64,000 nt of DNA from Sisyra terminalis (GCA_958496175.1 OY292278.1:20646001-20710000), one strand, 5' to 3'; counted from the stretch's first letter, positions 1 to 12,133 are shown. The notes: generated by a model from the sequence alone, not told the origin. A program made the numbers and translations.

Positions 1-134
1 ATAAAATTAATCTACTGCCATAGCATATTCCAGTTGTGCCTGAAATGGTACATCAGTAATCAATAGTATTTGATAACTAAAATATGATACAATTTTAAAC
101 ACAATTTTTACTTTTATTGTTAATATAATAGGAA

Positions 135-240
135 AATGTACATATGGAATCAAAGACAAAGAACAAAGAATGTAAAAAAATACAAGTGAGTGTAACAGAT
201 ATAATAATTATTGTCTCAATTATGAACTAATTGATTGGTG
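135..240 (+). repeat. Dispersed repeat family A, copy 1
   Basis: This stretch shares a recognisable core (GACAAAGAACAAAGA, then a degenerate ACAAGTGAGTGTAA and a TTATTGTCTCAA-like tail) with 40528-40640 on the same strand and 48118-48215 on the opposite strand. Three copies tens of kilobases apart imply an interspersed element. I see no terminal inverted repeats or coding capacity, so the class is unknown. A SINE or a MITE fragment are both possible. Boundaries are approximate. Confidence 0.5.
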
Positions 241-359
241 TCATTGGTTTCAACTATCATTTCGTTTTCATTCAATTGCCAATTTTTGCCATTTGTAAGT
301 TTTATTTGTGTTGGACTGTGAATACTGTTACAAAATTTCAAATAATTGATTAAATTGGT

Positions 360-735
360 GGCTCATGTTCCATTTAGCGACATCAATATCTGGCAACGTT
401 GCATTTTCCATTTTATTTTTAATTAATTCGCGAATTTAATTCCAATATCGTATAATTTGCTCTTTTGTTGGTAAATTTTCATTATGACCTGATTTATTCG
501 CGAATCAAATAAAAACAAAGTAGAAAATGCAACATTACCAGATATTGATGTCACTAAAACGCAAGGTTTATAAAATACACAGGTGGCCTCATGCGCTACG
601 TGACGTATCCAGAAGAAATTCGTACATATCTTCAGACTGATTCAAATTTCAAAATTCTTCGTATGACGTCAAATTTCTTTTTCTAATGGGGCAACCTGTG
701 TAATTTATAAACCTTGATTAAAACGGACATGAGCC
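360..735. mobile_element. MITE family 1, copy A (foldback, interrupted by a second MITE)
   Basis: The two ends are inverted repeats. The left arm begins GGCTCATGT and runs through GACATCAATATCTGG and GCATTTTC to TTCGCGAA. The right arm mirrors this from TTCGCGAA at 497 through the complementary GATATTGATGTC, and after an interruption ends GGACATGAGCC. The interruption is the 156-bp element at 562-717, so the original unit was about 210 bp. Related copies lie at 13971-14198, 19568-19655 (partial) and 63866-64000. There is no coding capacity, so this is a non-autonomous DNA element. The superfamily cannot be set because I see no clean target duplication. Confidence 0.75.
562..717 (+). mobile_element. 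MITE family 2, copy 1 (hAT-like, 8-bp duplication)
   Basis: A 156-bp element with terminal inverted repeats (CAAGGTTTATAAA..ACACAGGT and its complement). It is flanked by CTAAAACG (554-561) and TTAAAACG (718-725), an 8-bp target duplication with one difference. Eight-base duplications are the hallmark of the hAT superfamily, although the termini are not the usual CAGTG type. A second copy lies inverted at 26754-26906. This copy sits inside the right arm of MITE family 1, so it inserted later. Confidence 0.8.
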
Positions 736-3700
736 TAAGTGGTCATTTATACATACTGTATAGTGTTTCATAATAATATACACAATTGACTACGTATACA
801 AATTTGTATTTTACATATTTGAATTAACTGTTTTTTAATACAGCATGGGTTAATTGTTCGAAAAATAATTATTATAAACATTTATCATATACAAGTGGAA
901 TTTTTTCATAAACTATCATATGTAGATATGAATTAACAGTCAATTGTATATAGATAGAGTTTGTCTAAATAGTCAGTTCCGTATATCTACAGCATGTACA
1001 AATAGCGACGGAGTACAAATTAAATTAATACAATAGTAGTTATTTAATTTTTTAAACTCATTCATATTTATGTATTGAAACTAATTTTTAATCCAAATAT
1101 AAAAAAAAACATGATACAATATTATGTATCAATCTATTTTCCATGCATTATTTTACATATTGCATAAAAAAAATATAAAAAAACCTTTCTTTTAAATGTA
1201 TTTAAATTATTGTATATTAAAATGGATATGATTCAAACTATAAAAATTGAAAATGTTAAGTTTGACGATATCAATGTTTTAAATAAACAATAACAACCGA
1301 CGGTATCTATTATGACTGTTATATCTTCCTGACACTTTTAAACTTCGTCGTCGATCATTACAGTTGGTTTTCCCTACCGAATAACAAAAAACCTGTGCTA
1401 GTGGTCAACTCGATCGACTTGATTGTGTTTTTTAATACTATGCAAATCGCTGCCAAAAATCGGCCAGCTTTTACTTGCTTGAAGTTTCTCGCTAACCGTT
1501 TGCGACCAACTTCCTACTGTAGTGTCACGGTGTCACAATTTCTTGAAAATTCAGTTTGATTATTTTTTCATAATGCCACTAAAGAAGTATAACTTCAAAA
1601 AAATTGGCAGCAAATTTTTGATCTTTCAGTGCAATTGACGCGATTTTTTTATTCTACCTGGGGTACGATATTATAATGATTCTACCAGAAACAGAAAAAG
1701 AAAATATTGTTAATGAAAGTAAACAATAAATGCAGATGAAGTCGCAAGAATCAATAAATGTAGAACGAATAAGAGACTTACAAATCAGACTTAGTAGTTT
1801 AAAATGGTCGCATTCTACTTGTAAGGTGGAAAGCTGTGTTGGAGCTTTATCGCCATAAAAGTTCTTAAAACGACAGAAACTTTGAAGTTTAAGATTGAAA
1901 TATTTAAGGTCCTTTAGAATATTCAAGAGGTGATGATTTGCATACTTTATTATTAATGTATCAAAGTTAAAGTGAAATGATTTTGAGTTTTTCATGCTTT
2001 GAGCTTTGAAGACGAATTTAATTGGAGAGGCAGACAGTTTAACTTTGAATGACCATTAGAAATTAAAATGGGACCTATGTCTCAAATGTCTTCCACAAAT
2101 AGTATCACAATTTTCAAGCTTGAGCTTTGGAACTGTTTGATTTTACGTTGGTTTATAGTAAAATTTTGTCATCCCTAATTTTTCCAAGTACAACACGTTT
2201 TCGTTTCGCTTTTTTAAATGAAGATAAATGTAACGAGCGCATAAATTGTGAAAGGGTAGCGAAGTGATAGGGAGTTAGAGGGATGGTGAACGAATGGCAA
2301 TTTTGGTCGTGGAAAAAAATGAGGGGGAGGGCACAAATTATCGTGGAACCAGCACTCACTCATATGTGCGACTAGCGACATATTACATTAGGAATTTTAT
2401 GGGATCGTTTTTCATAATAATTTTTCGTTTTCGAGGACTAAAGAAAAATTGGGACAAACGACCAACATCTTGTAATAACTTATGAAAAACAAGACTTTTT
2501 AACTTTTTTGTTCGGCCGCTCATAACCGAGAACGCAAGTTTCGAGCTTAATAAATTGGAGCTTTTTAGCGGTCTGGTAGCGCAAACGGGAACAAATAAAG
2601 CGATTATGGAGATGGTGGTGGTGGGGTTGGGGAAAAAATCGAATTATCTTGGATGTCAAGCTCATTGTAATAACAAGAATGATTAGGGATCTAATGCCAA
2701 GGGCAGCTAAGGGTAAACTTACAAAAAAAAATAATTAGTTTAAAGTTGGTGAAGCTCAAACATTGTCACCGGAAGTATTTAATATATAAAATGTGAGTAT
2801 GACAATATAATTTTTTTCAAGATGTCAAAGATATAAAGTTTTGATAAAGTTCTTTCCTAAATTTTTATTTATAAATTGCCTTCGGTCATTTTGGTTTTAA
2901 ATACTTTAACAATTAGCTGTTCTCAGCTATTCTCAGATATTATATTACATCAAGGAGAAGTTTAAGAAGAACATTTTTCGACAGAAATTATGAAGTTAGA
3001 AAACTGAAAAAAAAACTTTTTGGATTTGTAAAAACTTTCTCTAAGGTTGTGAAAAGCAATTTTCTATAAAATAACAGAAGACAATCATTACTATAAGGAA
3101 TAAAGACCGGAAATTAATCGTTGGTGGTTTAAGACAGAGGTTCTCAATGTAAAGCCAATGTGATACCGTTTTGTTCACAAAGTAGACATAAAAGTAAAAG
3201 TTATATCTATTTTTTGGTTTGTCAAGAGTAACAATTATACCTGAAGTATTAAAATAAAAAAATACTACTTATGAAACTCAAATTGTTGACGATGAATCAA
3301 TAACAAAACAATTATCAACAACATGGTCATTTCAATCGAAGTGGCCTACTTCTTGGATTCTTCTTCTTTATTTTTCTTAGGTCATTCCAATCGATTTTTG
3401 ATAACATTTTATGTGAGTTTGTTTTGGCTTCGAATGTAAGTTTATCTTTTACTGATAAAAGCGATTTTTATAATAGTACGTGATTTTTCACTTTTGAATA
3501 ATCAATCACTAATTTAAGAAAAAATTAAGTTGATATTCATAATAATAAAATTGAACATATTAAAATTAATGCTTCTGCTAGTAATATGTGGCAAGAATAT
3601 AATCATTATTCCCTAGATCACAAACAATTATTGTAGGCGATCAATTAACAAGGTTCGTATATTTCATGTAGCTATGTAATAAAACAATTTTCGTTCAACT

Positions 3701-3861
3701 TTGATTTTATTATATTGGTAATATAAAAAAAGAAAACATTAATTTGCACTCCCACAGGTCTTTTTTCTTTTTTTTTTCTCTTGTGGTTAAGTTTCCCATA
3801 TTGTTATTCTATTTTAATAAGCATTCGTCCCTAAAAGGATTCCATTCCAGAATATGACGAA
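736..3861. other. AT-rich noncoding stretch
   Basis: No gene, RNA or bounded repeat could be supported. The open frames here are short, of low complexity and without recognisable motifs. A hAT-like end sequence (CAGAGGTTCTCAA, about 3135) may be a decayed MITE end, but no partner was found. Confidence 0.5.
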
Positions 3862-3888
3862 TTCTTCGTTTTCTTCGTTTTCTTCGAT
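3862..3888. repeat. 9-bp tandem repeat, three units
   Basis: TTCTTCGTT occurs twice in a row, followed by a third unit with one change. It is a simple-sequence expansion with no evident function. Confidence 0.8.
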
Positions 3889-4435
3889 TGATTGTTGCTC
3901 CTTCGTACCTTTTCTCGTAATTCTTATATTTGATGAGATTCTATTTTTTTTGCTTAATTAATTCCTTCCTTTCCCAAAACACAAAGTATTTTAGAAATTA
4001 TTTTTGGGCTTTAAGCCATAATTTTTCAATCCCATTTTGAAATTGAGTTTATCTTTTTACTGTTTTTTCATACAATTTTTCCGATCGCTAGTTATCTGTT
4101 AAAGTATCTAAGAAAATGAGAAATGTCACAAGGTATCAAATTCGATGAGGCGAAACTCTTTAGACTGACCCCTCTCCCCCGAGAGGAAAATGAAAACGCG
4201 TATTCGTGACCAAATGGATAGAGGATCACATGGAAGCCGGGATAAGCGAGAATCGCCGTCTTACTGTGCAGGGTACTTTTTTGTGCTCGGGTTGGAAAAC
4301 TATCTCCAAAGGCAGAAAAGTTATTCAAAAATCAACGGCATTGGATGCAAAAGTAAAAGCAAGGGCAAAAACTACCTGTGTAAGATCCCAGCGACATTCT
4401 TAGTACAAAAACAATGATGAAGATTTCTATTATGA

Positions 4436-4651
4436 AAAATCCCACTCAATTCCGTTCGGGTCCCGAGTAGTGATCATTTTAGAATCTTTATCAGTTCGGT
4501 AGAAAATCTGAGATTGGAGGACCCAGAATTAGTAATTGCACCCCACCTCGTAGGAGTGTTAAACAAAAGAGAGGGAGTTGAAGATTTTCAGAATGAAATT
4601 TCCATTTTTGAAGGAGATTTCCAACTATTGGGTTACGTTAACTTAATTTAG
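4436..4651 (+). other. Open frame of 71 codons, possibly a retroelement remnant
   Basis: The frame is open from the TGA at 4433 to the TAG at 4649 and has no usable ATG start. It is less AT-biased than its surroundings and has normal-looking composition (for example ENLRLEDPELVIAPHLVGVL). Its first codons resemble the DNA at 11183-11198 (a shared TTCC[A/G]TTCGGGTC), which lies in a retrotransposon C-terminal remnant. That suggests a non-LTR 3' fragment, but I do not recognise the protein. A chance frame cannot be excluded. Confidence 0.25.
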
Positions 4652-7054
4652 GTTCATATCGATTTAGATAAGGCTTTTTGACTTTGTGATTTTTAATGTA
4701 CATTGTTATTTTTATTTATTTGGAAGTATGTACTAAAGAGAAAAAAAAAGCAGTACTGGATCCCAAAATTTATTTTCTGAAGAGCTTTACCTCGCAGAGG
4801 GTAAATTTTGTCAAGAAAAATAGTCAAAATCCCATTAGAAATTTAAGAACTCTGTATTTATTTTGTTGAGAATAATTGGCGAAAATTGTACTGTTTTCTA
4901 GTTTAATTTAAGATTTACTAAACAAGCTTTCAGATGCTTTCAATGGGGGATGTGAACCCCCTGAATCCACTCCTGTTGTGTAAGATTTCTCAATAATAAC
5001 AAAAGTATCGTACATTATTACTTTTTCATTTTCACTTAATCATTCCATTCTTTTTTTTTTTTTTTTTGAAAAATTTACTAGGTTAGTATTGTATTTGAAT
5101 GATAGTTTTAATGATTTAAAAAAGAAATAACAAGGAATTTTACAAAAATGAAAAAAAATTACCTAACTTAGTTATTTTAAGTCCATGGATTATGGAATAA
5201 TTATTTTAGAAAAACTAATTTAATAACAGAAAAGTGATTAATTATAATTCTGTTCTATTAGATCACAAAAAAATTGAATGCCAATCAATTTAAATTTTAT
5301 AAAACTTTGAAAACTTTTAAAAAAAATCATAGTCTCTGCTGTCTTTGACATGAGTTTCGTTAGTTCTCAAGAAGTTTACTTATTCTGTGAAAAAAGTCTT
5401 AAGAATATGTGTTCAAATATTTTCAAAGTTAAAGGCATTGTCGCCTTAAGGCGCCATGTCTTTTGCTTATACAGCTTTTGATACCAGACGTATACGAAAG
5501 CTCGCTCAATCCAACTCTATCAGTTTCAATCACTCGAAAAGCTCCAAATAAAATGTAGAGCTAAGTAGCTAAAACTCTGAGCGAAAACGGAAATCCTATT
5601 ACATAATTTATTGCTTACCAGGCAAAAGCTTCAATGATTCAATTTCTAAAAGCTTCACATAAAGCTAAAACTAATTTTTCAAAGATATTTTTAATCATTG
5701 ATATATCTAGAGTCTTTCAATTTTAAATAAATGATCTTCGCAAAGAAATATTTAATAATTGAAATAAAATCTCTCTTATCATAGTTAAATCATCTTTTAA
5801 ATTTTATCCAAGAGTTAAAGTTATTTATAGATTTTAACTTTTAGTCCAAGAAGAACTAAAACTTTTGTAATATTATTTTAAAAGTTATAAAATCGAAATT
5901 TAAAGATTAATTAATGTATTTTTAATTGAGGTTTTTAAAAACAAAAATTCAATATCAAAGTTAGTCCATTTCACATTGCAATTATGAATAAGAAAATAAA
6001 AACAATTGCAATCTTTGAATTCTTTTAAAAACTTCTCTGATCCTTTTTCCAATAATGATATTTAGTCATAAAATATTTTTTTCTTTATTACTCTTACTGA
6101 TTGCCTAATGATTTTACTACGACACATTCAACTCATATTTGATAAACTACAAAATCAATAAAGTAGATACCCAAATATTAAGAATCTGCTATCTTTGTTG
6201 TAAACTATCATTAAATAATTATAGAATGAGAGAGGGTGGGAAAAGGTATTATGGTATGAATGTTATTGTCAAGGAGTGCCAAATGATTCTCTAACAAACC
6301 ATATTACAAATGTATAGATTTTAGGTAACGGTAAGGGGTGAGAAATAGTATCATGTCTTTGGAGTTTATTATCTTTACGGTAAGCTATTGATAAATAAAA
6401 GTCATTTTCACCAAATTTCGTCATTTGGAAAACACTTGTTTTGATCATTAGTATTGTTTGCTAATTCAGCCTAGGTAGTAGGTGCTCCAATAAAAATAAA
6501 AATAATATCGACTTTTTCAAATAGGATTTAAAAAATGTAACCAAAAGTATTATAATTCATAGAAACTAACAAGAATTAGATGCACGTAGAATTCATAGTA
6601 CCCACCATGATCAAAATTTTTCTTTCCACCTATCAACATATTTGAGAAGCTCAAATATCCTAATGCAATATAATAAATATAATGTCCTAATGCAATACCA
6701 TCTTAGCCAAGACTATAGCCCAAAAAATAACAATTCTAAAGACCCTCAAGAAGTTGAATGATTAAAGGCTCTTACGGATAGTTAATTATTGACAAAAAGA
6801 TAACTAAAAAAATAACACCGCAATTCAACATCGTGAAAAAACAATACGTGTCGAAGTGGTAACAAAGGGAAGTTCAATAGAAAAAAAGGAAAACGCCAAC
6901 GTATTTCTTAAGCCCTGCCATTCTCTGCTATTTATCCAAATATGATTCCATAGATGACCCGTACCCCAAAATATCATTCTTCCATATTTAAGATCCAATT
7001 ATAGTTTTCAGGAAGTACTGCTTTTAAATTCATATATTGTAAATTGGAATCTAT
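4652..7054. other. AT-rich noncoding stretch
   Basis: Nothing could be supported beyond homopolymer runs (a long T run at about 5050-5067) and a loosely duplicated phrase around 6190 and 6370 (TCTTTRYKGTAARCTAT). There are no coding-like frames. Confidence 0.5.
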
Positions 7055-7606
7055 GATAGTTGCCCACTAGAAAATTTCTCATACGAAAGTTGCCCACATA
7101 GAATTTTACTCACAGAGAAAATTCCTCACACAAAAATTAACGCACAATGATATATCATTTCATGGAAATTAACCTACAGTAAAAGATATATATTATTTGA
7201 CTTATTATTTTTATTTAAATGTTATTTTATTATTAGTACTATTAGACACTACAAACCGATTTGAAAAAAAAATCGTGTTTTTTTGAGATAGTTATAAATT
7301 TTAATAAAATAAGGGTTCATGTCTTCATTGTGAAGTCAATATCGGACAAACTTTTCAATTTTTATTTTGTTTTTAATTTAATTCGCAATTTTTTTGGTAA
7401 TTCAATTTGAATATCGTTATACTAACAATACTATTACAATTCTAATAATAAATTTAATATTTATTTTTTTTCCTGTGGGAAAATTTCCATGTGAGGATAT
7501 ATCATAAAAAAATTCTGTGCGAGGAATTTTCTCTATGAGTAAATTTCTACATGGGCAACTTTCCGTGGGCAAATTTTGTATAAGGATTTTTCTAGTAGGC
7601 AAGTAT
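7055..7606. mobile_element. Long-TIR non-autonomous DNA element
   Basis: About 550 bp bounded by inverted arms of roughly 100-130 bp. The left arm (7055 to about 7165) carries GTTGCCCACTAGAAAA, a second GTTGCCCAC and then GAGAAAATTCCTC. The right arm (about 7485-7606) is the diverged complement of the same phrases in the reverse order. The repeated GTTGCCCAC inside each arm is a subterminal repeat. The AT-rich centre has no coding capacity, and no clear target duplication is visible. Confidence 0.7.
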
Positions 7607-7720
7607 CTGGTCATGCCTAAATTGGAAAATAAACAGTGAAAAGAAAATAAGAAAAAATAGGACTTGATATATGTATATCTATCTTAAGGGATTAACGAAC
7701 ATACCTAATTGGGTTGAAAG

Positions 7721-7803
7721 ATTCTTATATATTAAATGAATCATGAATTTTTGACCTCAGTGATTTGAAAATCTACAAAACCGAGTTACGTAAACTCAAA
7801 AAG
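7721..7803 (+). repeat. Dispersed repeat family B, copy 1
   Basis: This stretch resembles 28297-28377: both have CATATATTAAA- or TATATTAAA-like starts, TTTTGACC, a TGATKTRAAAATCTACAAAA-like phrase and ACCGAGTTAC. Neither copy shows termini. It may be a SINE tail or another short retroelement piece. Confidence 0.35.
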
Positions 7804-8034
7804 TATTCTCAAATTCTCAAAACAATTGGCCTATCTCTAATTTTCTGTTTCCTCGTATTAGAGGAAGATTTTCCGTTCGACTACTTCCCTTCAAAATTCC
7901 AAGAATGAAAAAAATAGTTTTTTGTATTTTAATTTTTTTTCGTCTAAATATTTTAAAAAACGAAGAAGACAATCATGGATATAAAAATCGCTACGGACTT
8001 ACCTGAGAATTTTTTCAAGATCATTAGCTTTAGT

Positions 8035-8345
8035 ACAGGGGCGTTTTTTTTGGCTAGAACTATAACAATTGACTCACCCAAACGATATTGCCAGATCGAA
8101 CTTGACCATAAATCCGCGGGCCGCATAAAATTAAATATTTTTAATTCCCTATATGAGTTTTAGAGTCATGGTAGGTAGGTATTTTTGGTTTGCACCACTT
8201 TGGCAATGATATATATATTTTGTTATAAAGATTTTGTTATAAAGTATAATGAATCTTAAGGATCAGAAAAATAATTGTGGTGGACCTCATGCGGCCCATA
8301 GGCCGCAGTTTTTTCTACCTCTGGGCTAGAACTATCCCCATTAGC
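8035..8345. repeat. Region with a direct repeat and hAT-like GGCCGC phrases
   Basis: GGCTAGAACTAT followed by a degenerate ATTGACTCA/ATTAGCTCA occurs at about 8050 and again at about 8322. Between them lie GCGGGCCGCATAAA and TGCGGCCCATAGGCCGCAG, phrases typical of decayed hAT non-autonomous elements. Termini and target duplication are not resolved, so the class is tentative. Confidence 0.3.
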
Positions 8346-8967
8346 TCATAATTTCCTTTTTTCATCAAAATGTTTAGTTATTCTTTTAGTCTACTCTCTT
8401 GGTGCATATGGCGGAAACTTACATATAAGGCGGAAACTTACAAAGATTTTTCCTGAGTAAATGAAAAGAAATTTTCTGGTTTTAAAACTTCTTTTTCCTC
8501 AAATTAGATGATAGTTTGGAAATAAGAAGTAAGATACTTTCATTGCTGTCGGGAAATTTTGTTTATTTATAAAAAAAATTAATCTTTAGAGAAATAGTAA
8601 ATTATTCCATCTTTTAAAAAATTTTTTTTTGTCATATGATACCATAATTCAGTACTTCTAAATCGTTATAAAAACCAAAAAAAAAATGTTCTTTAAAATG
8701 AATTTATGCAGTCGATTGGAAATTTGTTGATTTAACCGATATGGTAACTTTTCGCAAAAACCCATTTTATCTGTGCAGTGTTTTTATTTTCCAATTTTTC
8801 ACGTGCAGTTGAGTGAGAAAAATTGGAATGAAAATATTAATATTTAAACATTCAATTTGTCTATTCATTTTTGGCTTTACAATGCTTATAAGGAAAAAAT
8901 AATGACGTCCCTAAGAAAATTGGAAGTATAGCATTGCAAATTGTAAAGAAAATTAAAAAAAAAAAAT

Positions 8968-9049
8968 CGCTGCGGACAGGATTCGAACCTGTGCGGGTAG
9001 AACCCAATGGATTTCAAGTCCATCTCCTTAACCACTCGGACACCGCAGC
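8968..9049 (-). tRNA. tRNA-Ser (anticodon TGA)
   Basis: An 82-nt class II tRNA. The acceptor arm GCTGCGG pairs with CCGCAGC and the discriminator base is G. The anticodon stem ATGGA/TCCAT encloses CTTGAAA, giving anticodon TGA, which reads serine UCA codons. The long variable arm (GGG..CCC) is as expected for tRNA-Ser, and the T arm carries GGTTCGAATCC (B box). The CCA end is not encoded, as is normal in eukaryotes. A T run follows on the transcribed strand and should terminate RNA polymerase III. The variable-arm sequence equals that of the second gene in the cluster at 52.5 kb, so this looks like a dispersed member of that family. Confidence 0.97.
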
Positions 9050-10034
9050 TGATGTTAATTGGTTTTTAAATTACTTATATCCATAATTGACTGCCAATAA
9101 TTTCGTTAAGTCATCAAATTATTCTTTCTAATCTTTATCGCTAAAAAAAGCAATCAAGGCAATTACTATAAGTGAAACTTACTTATTGTTTGCATTGCGT
9201 CTTTTTTTTTCACCGTCTAGTTCTTGCTACTGTCGTATTTTTACGACTGTTTCTTTTTTTATATTTCATAAAATATATTTATGTACCTACTGAAATTAAG
9301 ATACGGGACGGGGGAAGTTGTAAATATTTTATTATTTCATATATATTATTTTTGTAATAAAAGTTTATATCTTTATGAAGTACCAATGATCCAATGGTAA
9401 TTTATCTCCGGCTGGCAAGCCATTATATTGTTGCATTTTTCGAGACTGAGCCCGTAAATTTAAATACTGATCGGAATATACGTACGTATATAAACTCTTC
9501 ATATTACGAGTTATAAATTTGAAAGAAAAGTTGAAAATGTACAGGTTTTCCTTAGTTTCAGAGAAAGGGATTTTCTTGAGAAATAAAGCCAAGATTTTTT
9601 CAATTTCATTATGCCTTTTTATAATAACTCTTACCTCTTTAACACAAATTCGGATTGAATCTAATTTTAGATCTCTGGGGAGATTCTATATACAAGCATT
9701 TTTTTTTATTTTTAAAGAACAAAAAAAATATAATTATCGCAAATGAGGATCAAATTTTGGATTCTAATGCTCTTCCATGAAATAACTTATAAATGAAAAT
9801 TTTAGTATAATTTTTAAAACGTAAGCAGATATCTTTACTTCAAAAAATCAAACAGCAGAACAAGAAAGGTTAGTGAAAATTCGTCCAATCGCTTGTTTTA
9901 AAAGAAATAATAAACAATATGTTTAATTTAGATATTGGTTTCCGTTTTTTCAGTTCAAATTTTTAAGAAACTATTCCCTATATTACAGAAATGGATATAA
10001 AATTATCAATTATATTTTTTGATACTTTGGAGAA
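9050..10034. other. AT-rich noncoding stretch
   Basis: No gene, RNA or bounded repeat could be supported. The two overlapping 75-codon frames on opposite strands at about 9365-9746 have no recognisable features. Confidence 0.5.
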
Positions 10035-10448
10035 CTAACACTCGCCACATTGCCTGCTAGCACTTGGCTCTGTATTCTTCCCTATAATTTGGAGGTACTT
10101 TCTCAAATAGCAGAGTCATGTTAAAAGACCTACCAGCATTTCGCCGTCCTTCCTTTCCTGATTGAGAAGTTTTTTTTCAAGTTCTTTCAGAGGTTTTTTC
10201 TTCATAACCTTTGAGAATTTACCTGTTCAGTAATTATTCCAGGATTTTGTTTCCTCATTTTGAGTCCATTCGGCTATTCGATTCAGTATTGTACACATTG
10301 GTAGTCCTGTAGCCGGTTCTGGACCCATAAATGGTGTTTTTGAACTTGCCTTTGTAAATACGTTTGCCTTCTCATTACCTTTAATACCAGAGTACCTCTG
10401 GTATGTTACTTTGAGTGTTTTGATAGTAAAGGCAAAGATTTCGATCAA
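10035..10448 (-). pseudogene. Non-LTR retrotransposon fragment: RNase H end plus C-terminal region
   Basis: Read on the minus strand, residues after the upstream limit contain YSGIKGNEKANVFTKA. This matches the last conserved block of retroelement RNase H (normally GHSGIKGNEKAD), followed by TPFMGPEPATG and WTQNEETKSWNNY, which usually follow it in these elements. Past a TGA stop the same frame continues with KPLKELEKKLLN, LVGLLT, a second TGA, then LCYLRKYLQIIG and CGEC, the usual C-terminal cysteine-rich region. Two in-frame stops and loss of everything upstream make it a dead, 5'-truncated copy. It differs from the element at 29702-30753 in its C-terminal sequence, so a second non-LTR family is present. 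Confidence 0.8.
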
Positions 10449-11143
10449 GTTTCATAGCAAATTAAAAAAACAGATTCAATAATACGTAGAAAATAGACGA
10501 ACCTTGGTGTTTACACTTTAATTCTAATTCTAATTAATATTTAGAGAATTTTTTCTTCTCTTTTTCTCTGAACTTACAACTCAGAATCATCTCTTAGAAT
10601 TTAAATTAATTGTTCAACAAATTCTTTTTATTTTTTCTCGTGTCTCTTAAACGCTGAAGATTGGCAATTATCAAGACTATATATATTTTGGATCAGATAA
10701 CATCATGATGGTTGTACAAGATATTGAAGAGCCTTAAATGCAGTAGTTTTCTTTTGCTGAAGAGTTTTTTCGCCTTTGGGAACAATATCTCAACCTCAGG
10801 GCAATGGGGTGTCCTACACAAGGAACGGGCTATCATAGATTATAGATCAAATTAGTAAAGGTTTATTATTAAGTAAAATTTCATATCTTCATGGTTTCCT
10901 TTACTCATGTATAAAAAATATTCATGTTTTTAAGTATTCTTATTTCAGTAAATACCTGACTAATATAATATCAATTATATTCTTAATGTTTCTTGAAATT
11001 ATTTATGGACGTGTTAGAGTGCGCAGCACTGGATTATGTAGCTGACGGGGCTTAAGATGAAAAGTAGAAAATCAAAGTGCTTATAAACAAATTAACAGGT
11101 ATATTGCCAACTGAGCAAAAGAGCAAAAGTCATTACAGTAAGT
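10449..11143. other. Noncoding spacer between two retroelement fragments
   Basis: Mostly AT-rich with nothing bounded. The segment just before 11143 (for example LTGILPTEQ in one frame at about 11093-11120) may be the frameshifted upstream part of the retroelement remnant that follows. Confidence 0.35.
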
Positions 11144-11330
11144 ATCGAAGAATGCCGAAAATATGGTAAGAGAGGATCAAATTCCATTCGGGTCGTATTT
11201 AATTGTCCATCTCTGGATCAGAACCGCTTCAGTTCTTGAGGACTACCCGGATATAAGTCTAGGAAATACTCATGGAGATCCATTTGGATACTTCTTAAGA
11301 TTTATATAGGAAGAAAATCTGATCGATTAG
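11144..11330 (+). pseudogene. Non-LTR retrotransposon C-terminal remnant
   Basis: One frame reads IEECRKYGKRGSNSIRVV followed by FNCPSLDQNRFSS. This fits the C-terminal module of non-LTR ORF2 proteins: a CxxC-type start, a basic or acidic stretch, then a hydrophobic residue, CP and a conserved arginine. A histidine and the second cysteine expected in that module are not seen. The frame breaks at a TGA (11237) and resumes with LPGYKSRKYSWRSIW. There is no RT or RNase H in reach. It may derive from the same family as 10035-10448, but it is on the opposite strand, so it is probably an independent insertion. Confidence 0.5.
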
Positions 11331-11811
11331 CACAATGAATAAGGTTCAATAGTTCTTCTAGGATGCAACACAGAGAAACTCATAAAAAAGACTTAAAAAT
11401 ATCTAGCTACTGTAAACTACCGAGGAACACCATTTGATATCTTTTTTCTAAAAAATACCTGTCTCCAATTTCTGAATACTTTTAAAATGATTTTTGAGTT
11501 TTGTTTAATTGTAAATCTTAGAATTATTGTTGAACAGTTCATTTTTGTGGAAAGACAAACAATTATACGATGGTATTTGCTAGAAGTAGATTCTTATTTT
11601 AATGAACATAATACTATTTAAATAACTCGAGATAAATAGGTTTGCTGTAATTTAAGAATGGCTTGGACTTCTTTATTGATACTCTCAATTCCTTTAAACA
11701 CTTCTTTTAATTCTTTGAAATGATTTTGGGTTTTGGGTTCAATTTTAAAAAAAGTTTTCCAAAAATGAATCTTTTTGGCATAGACCATTCTTTTTTGAGG
11801 AATGCTCGAAT
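11331..11811. other. AT-rich noncoding stretch
   Basis: No gene or repeat could be bounded. A 115-codon minus-strand frame (11618-11965) runs across into the MITE that follows. Its sequence shows no known domain and I treat it as a chance frame. Confidence 0.4.
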
Positions 11812-12133
11812 TAGGGATGTTACGGAGTTTCGATTCCGACTCTAAAAGTTTGAAACTTTCGATTGATTTTACACCTCTGATTCCAAATTCGGCTCCGGTA
11901 TGTGCTCTAGAGTTTCTTTTTTCTAATCCAAAGGATAGATCAGACCCTAGCTTATGTATCTTCACTACTGTCTTCGACTACACTAGTACACTAGTACACT
12001 AGTGTACTTCGTCACTGAATTCGACTCCGGCACCGAACAATTAAATTCGAATCTTCGGCTTTGAAAAACCTACTTCCATGTTATCCAAGTTCGAATTTCA
12101 AATTTTGGCCGTGCAATTCAAGTACCATCTCTA
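11812..12133. mobile_element. hAT-like MITE with TAGGGATG/CATCTCTA ends
   Basis: The left end TAGGGATGTTAC and the right end GTACCATCTCTA are inverted repeats matching at 10 of 12 positions and lie 322 bp apart. The interior is rich in TTC/CGACTCC/GGCTCCGG-type phrases, a composition common in one class of insect hAT MITEs. ATGCTC occurs just outside both ends, which may be an imperfect target duplication. A related CTCCGGCTCC phrase at about 25655 may be another fragment. Confidence 0.55.
11979..12006. repeat. Short tandem repeat of a palindromic octamer
   Basis: ACTAGTAC-type octamers occur about three times in succession inside the MITE interior. This is a short array with self-complementary units, probably generated by slippage. 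Confidence 0.7.

Noticed and set aside
3135..3160. CAGAGGTTCTCAATG as a hAT left end
   Set aside because: No matching right end or target duplication found within a few kilobases.
6467..6487. CTAGGTAGTAGGTG, let-7-like
   Set aside because: The first bases of the let-7 seed (TGAGGTAG) do not match and no hairpin precursor surrounds it.
11618..11965. 115-codon minus-strand frame
   Set aside because: Overlaps the hAT-like MITE by half its length and shows no domain.
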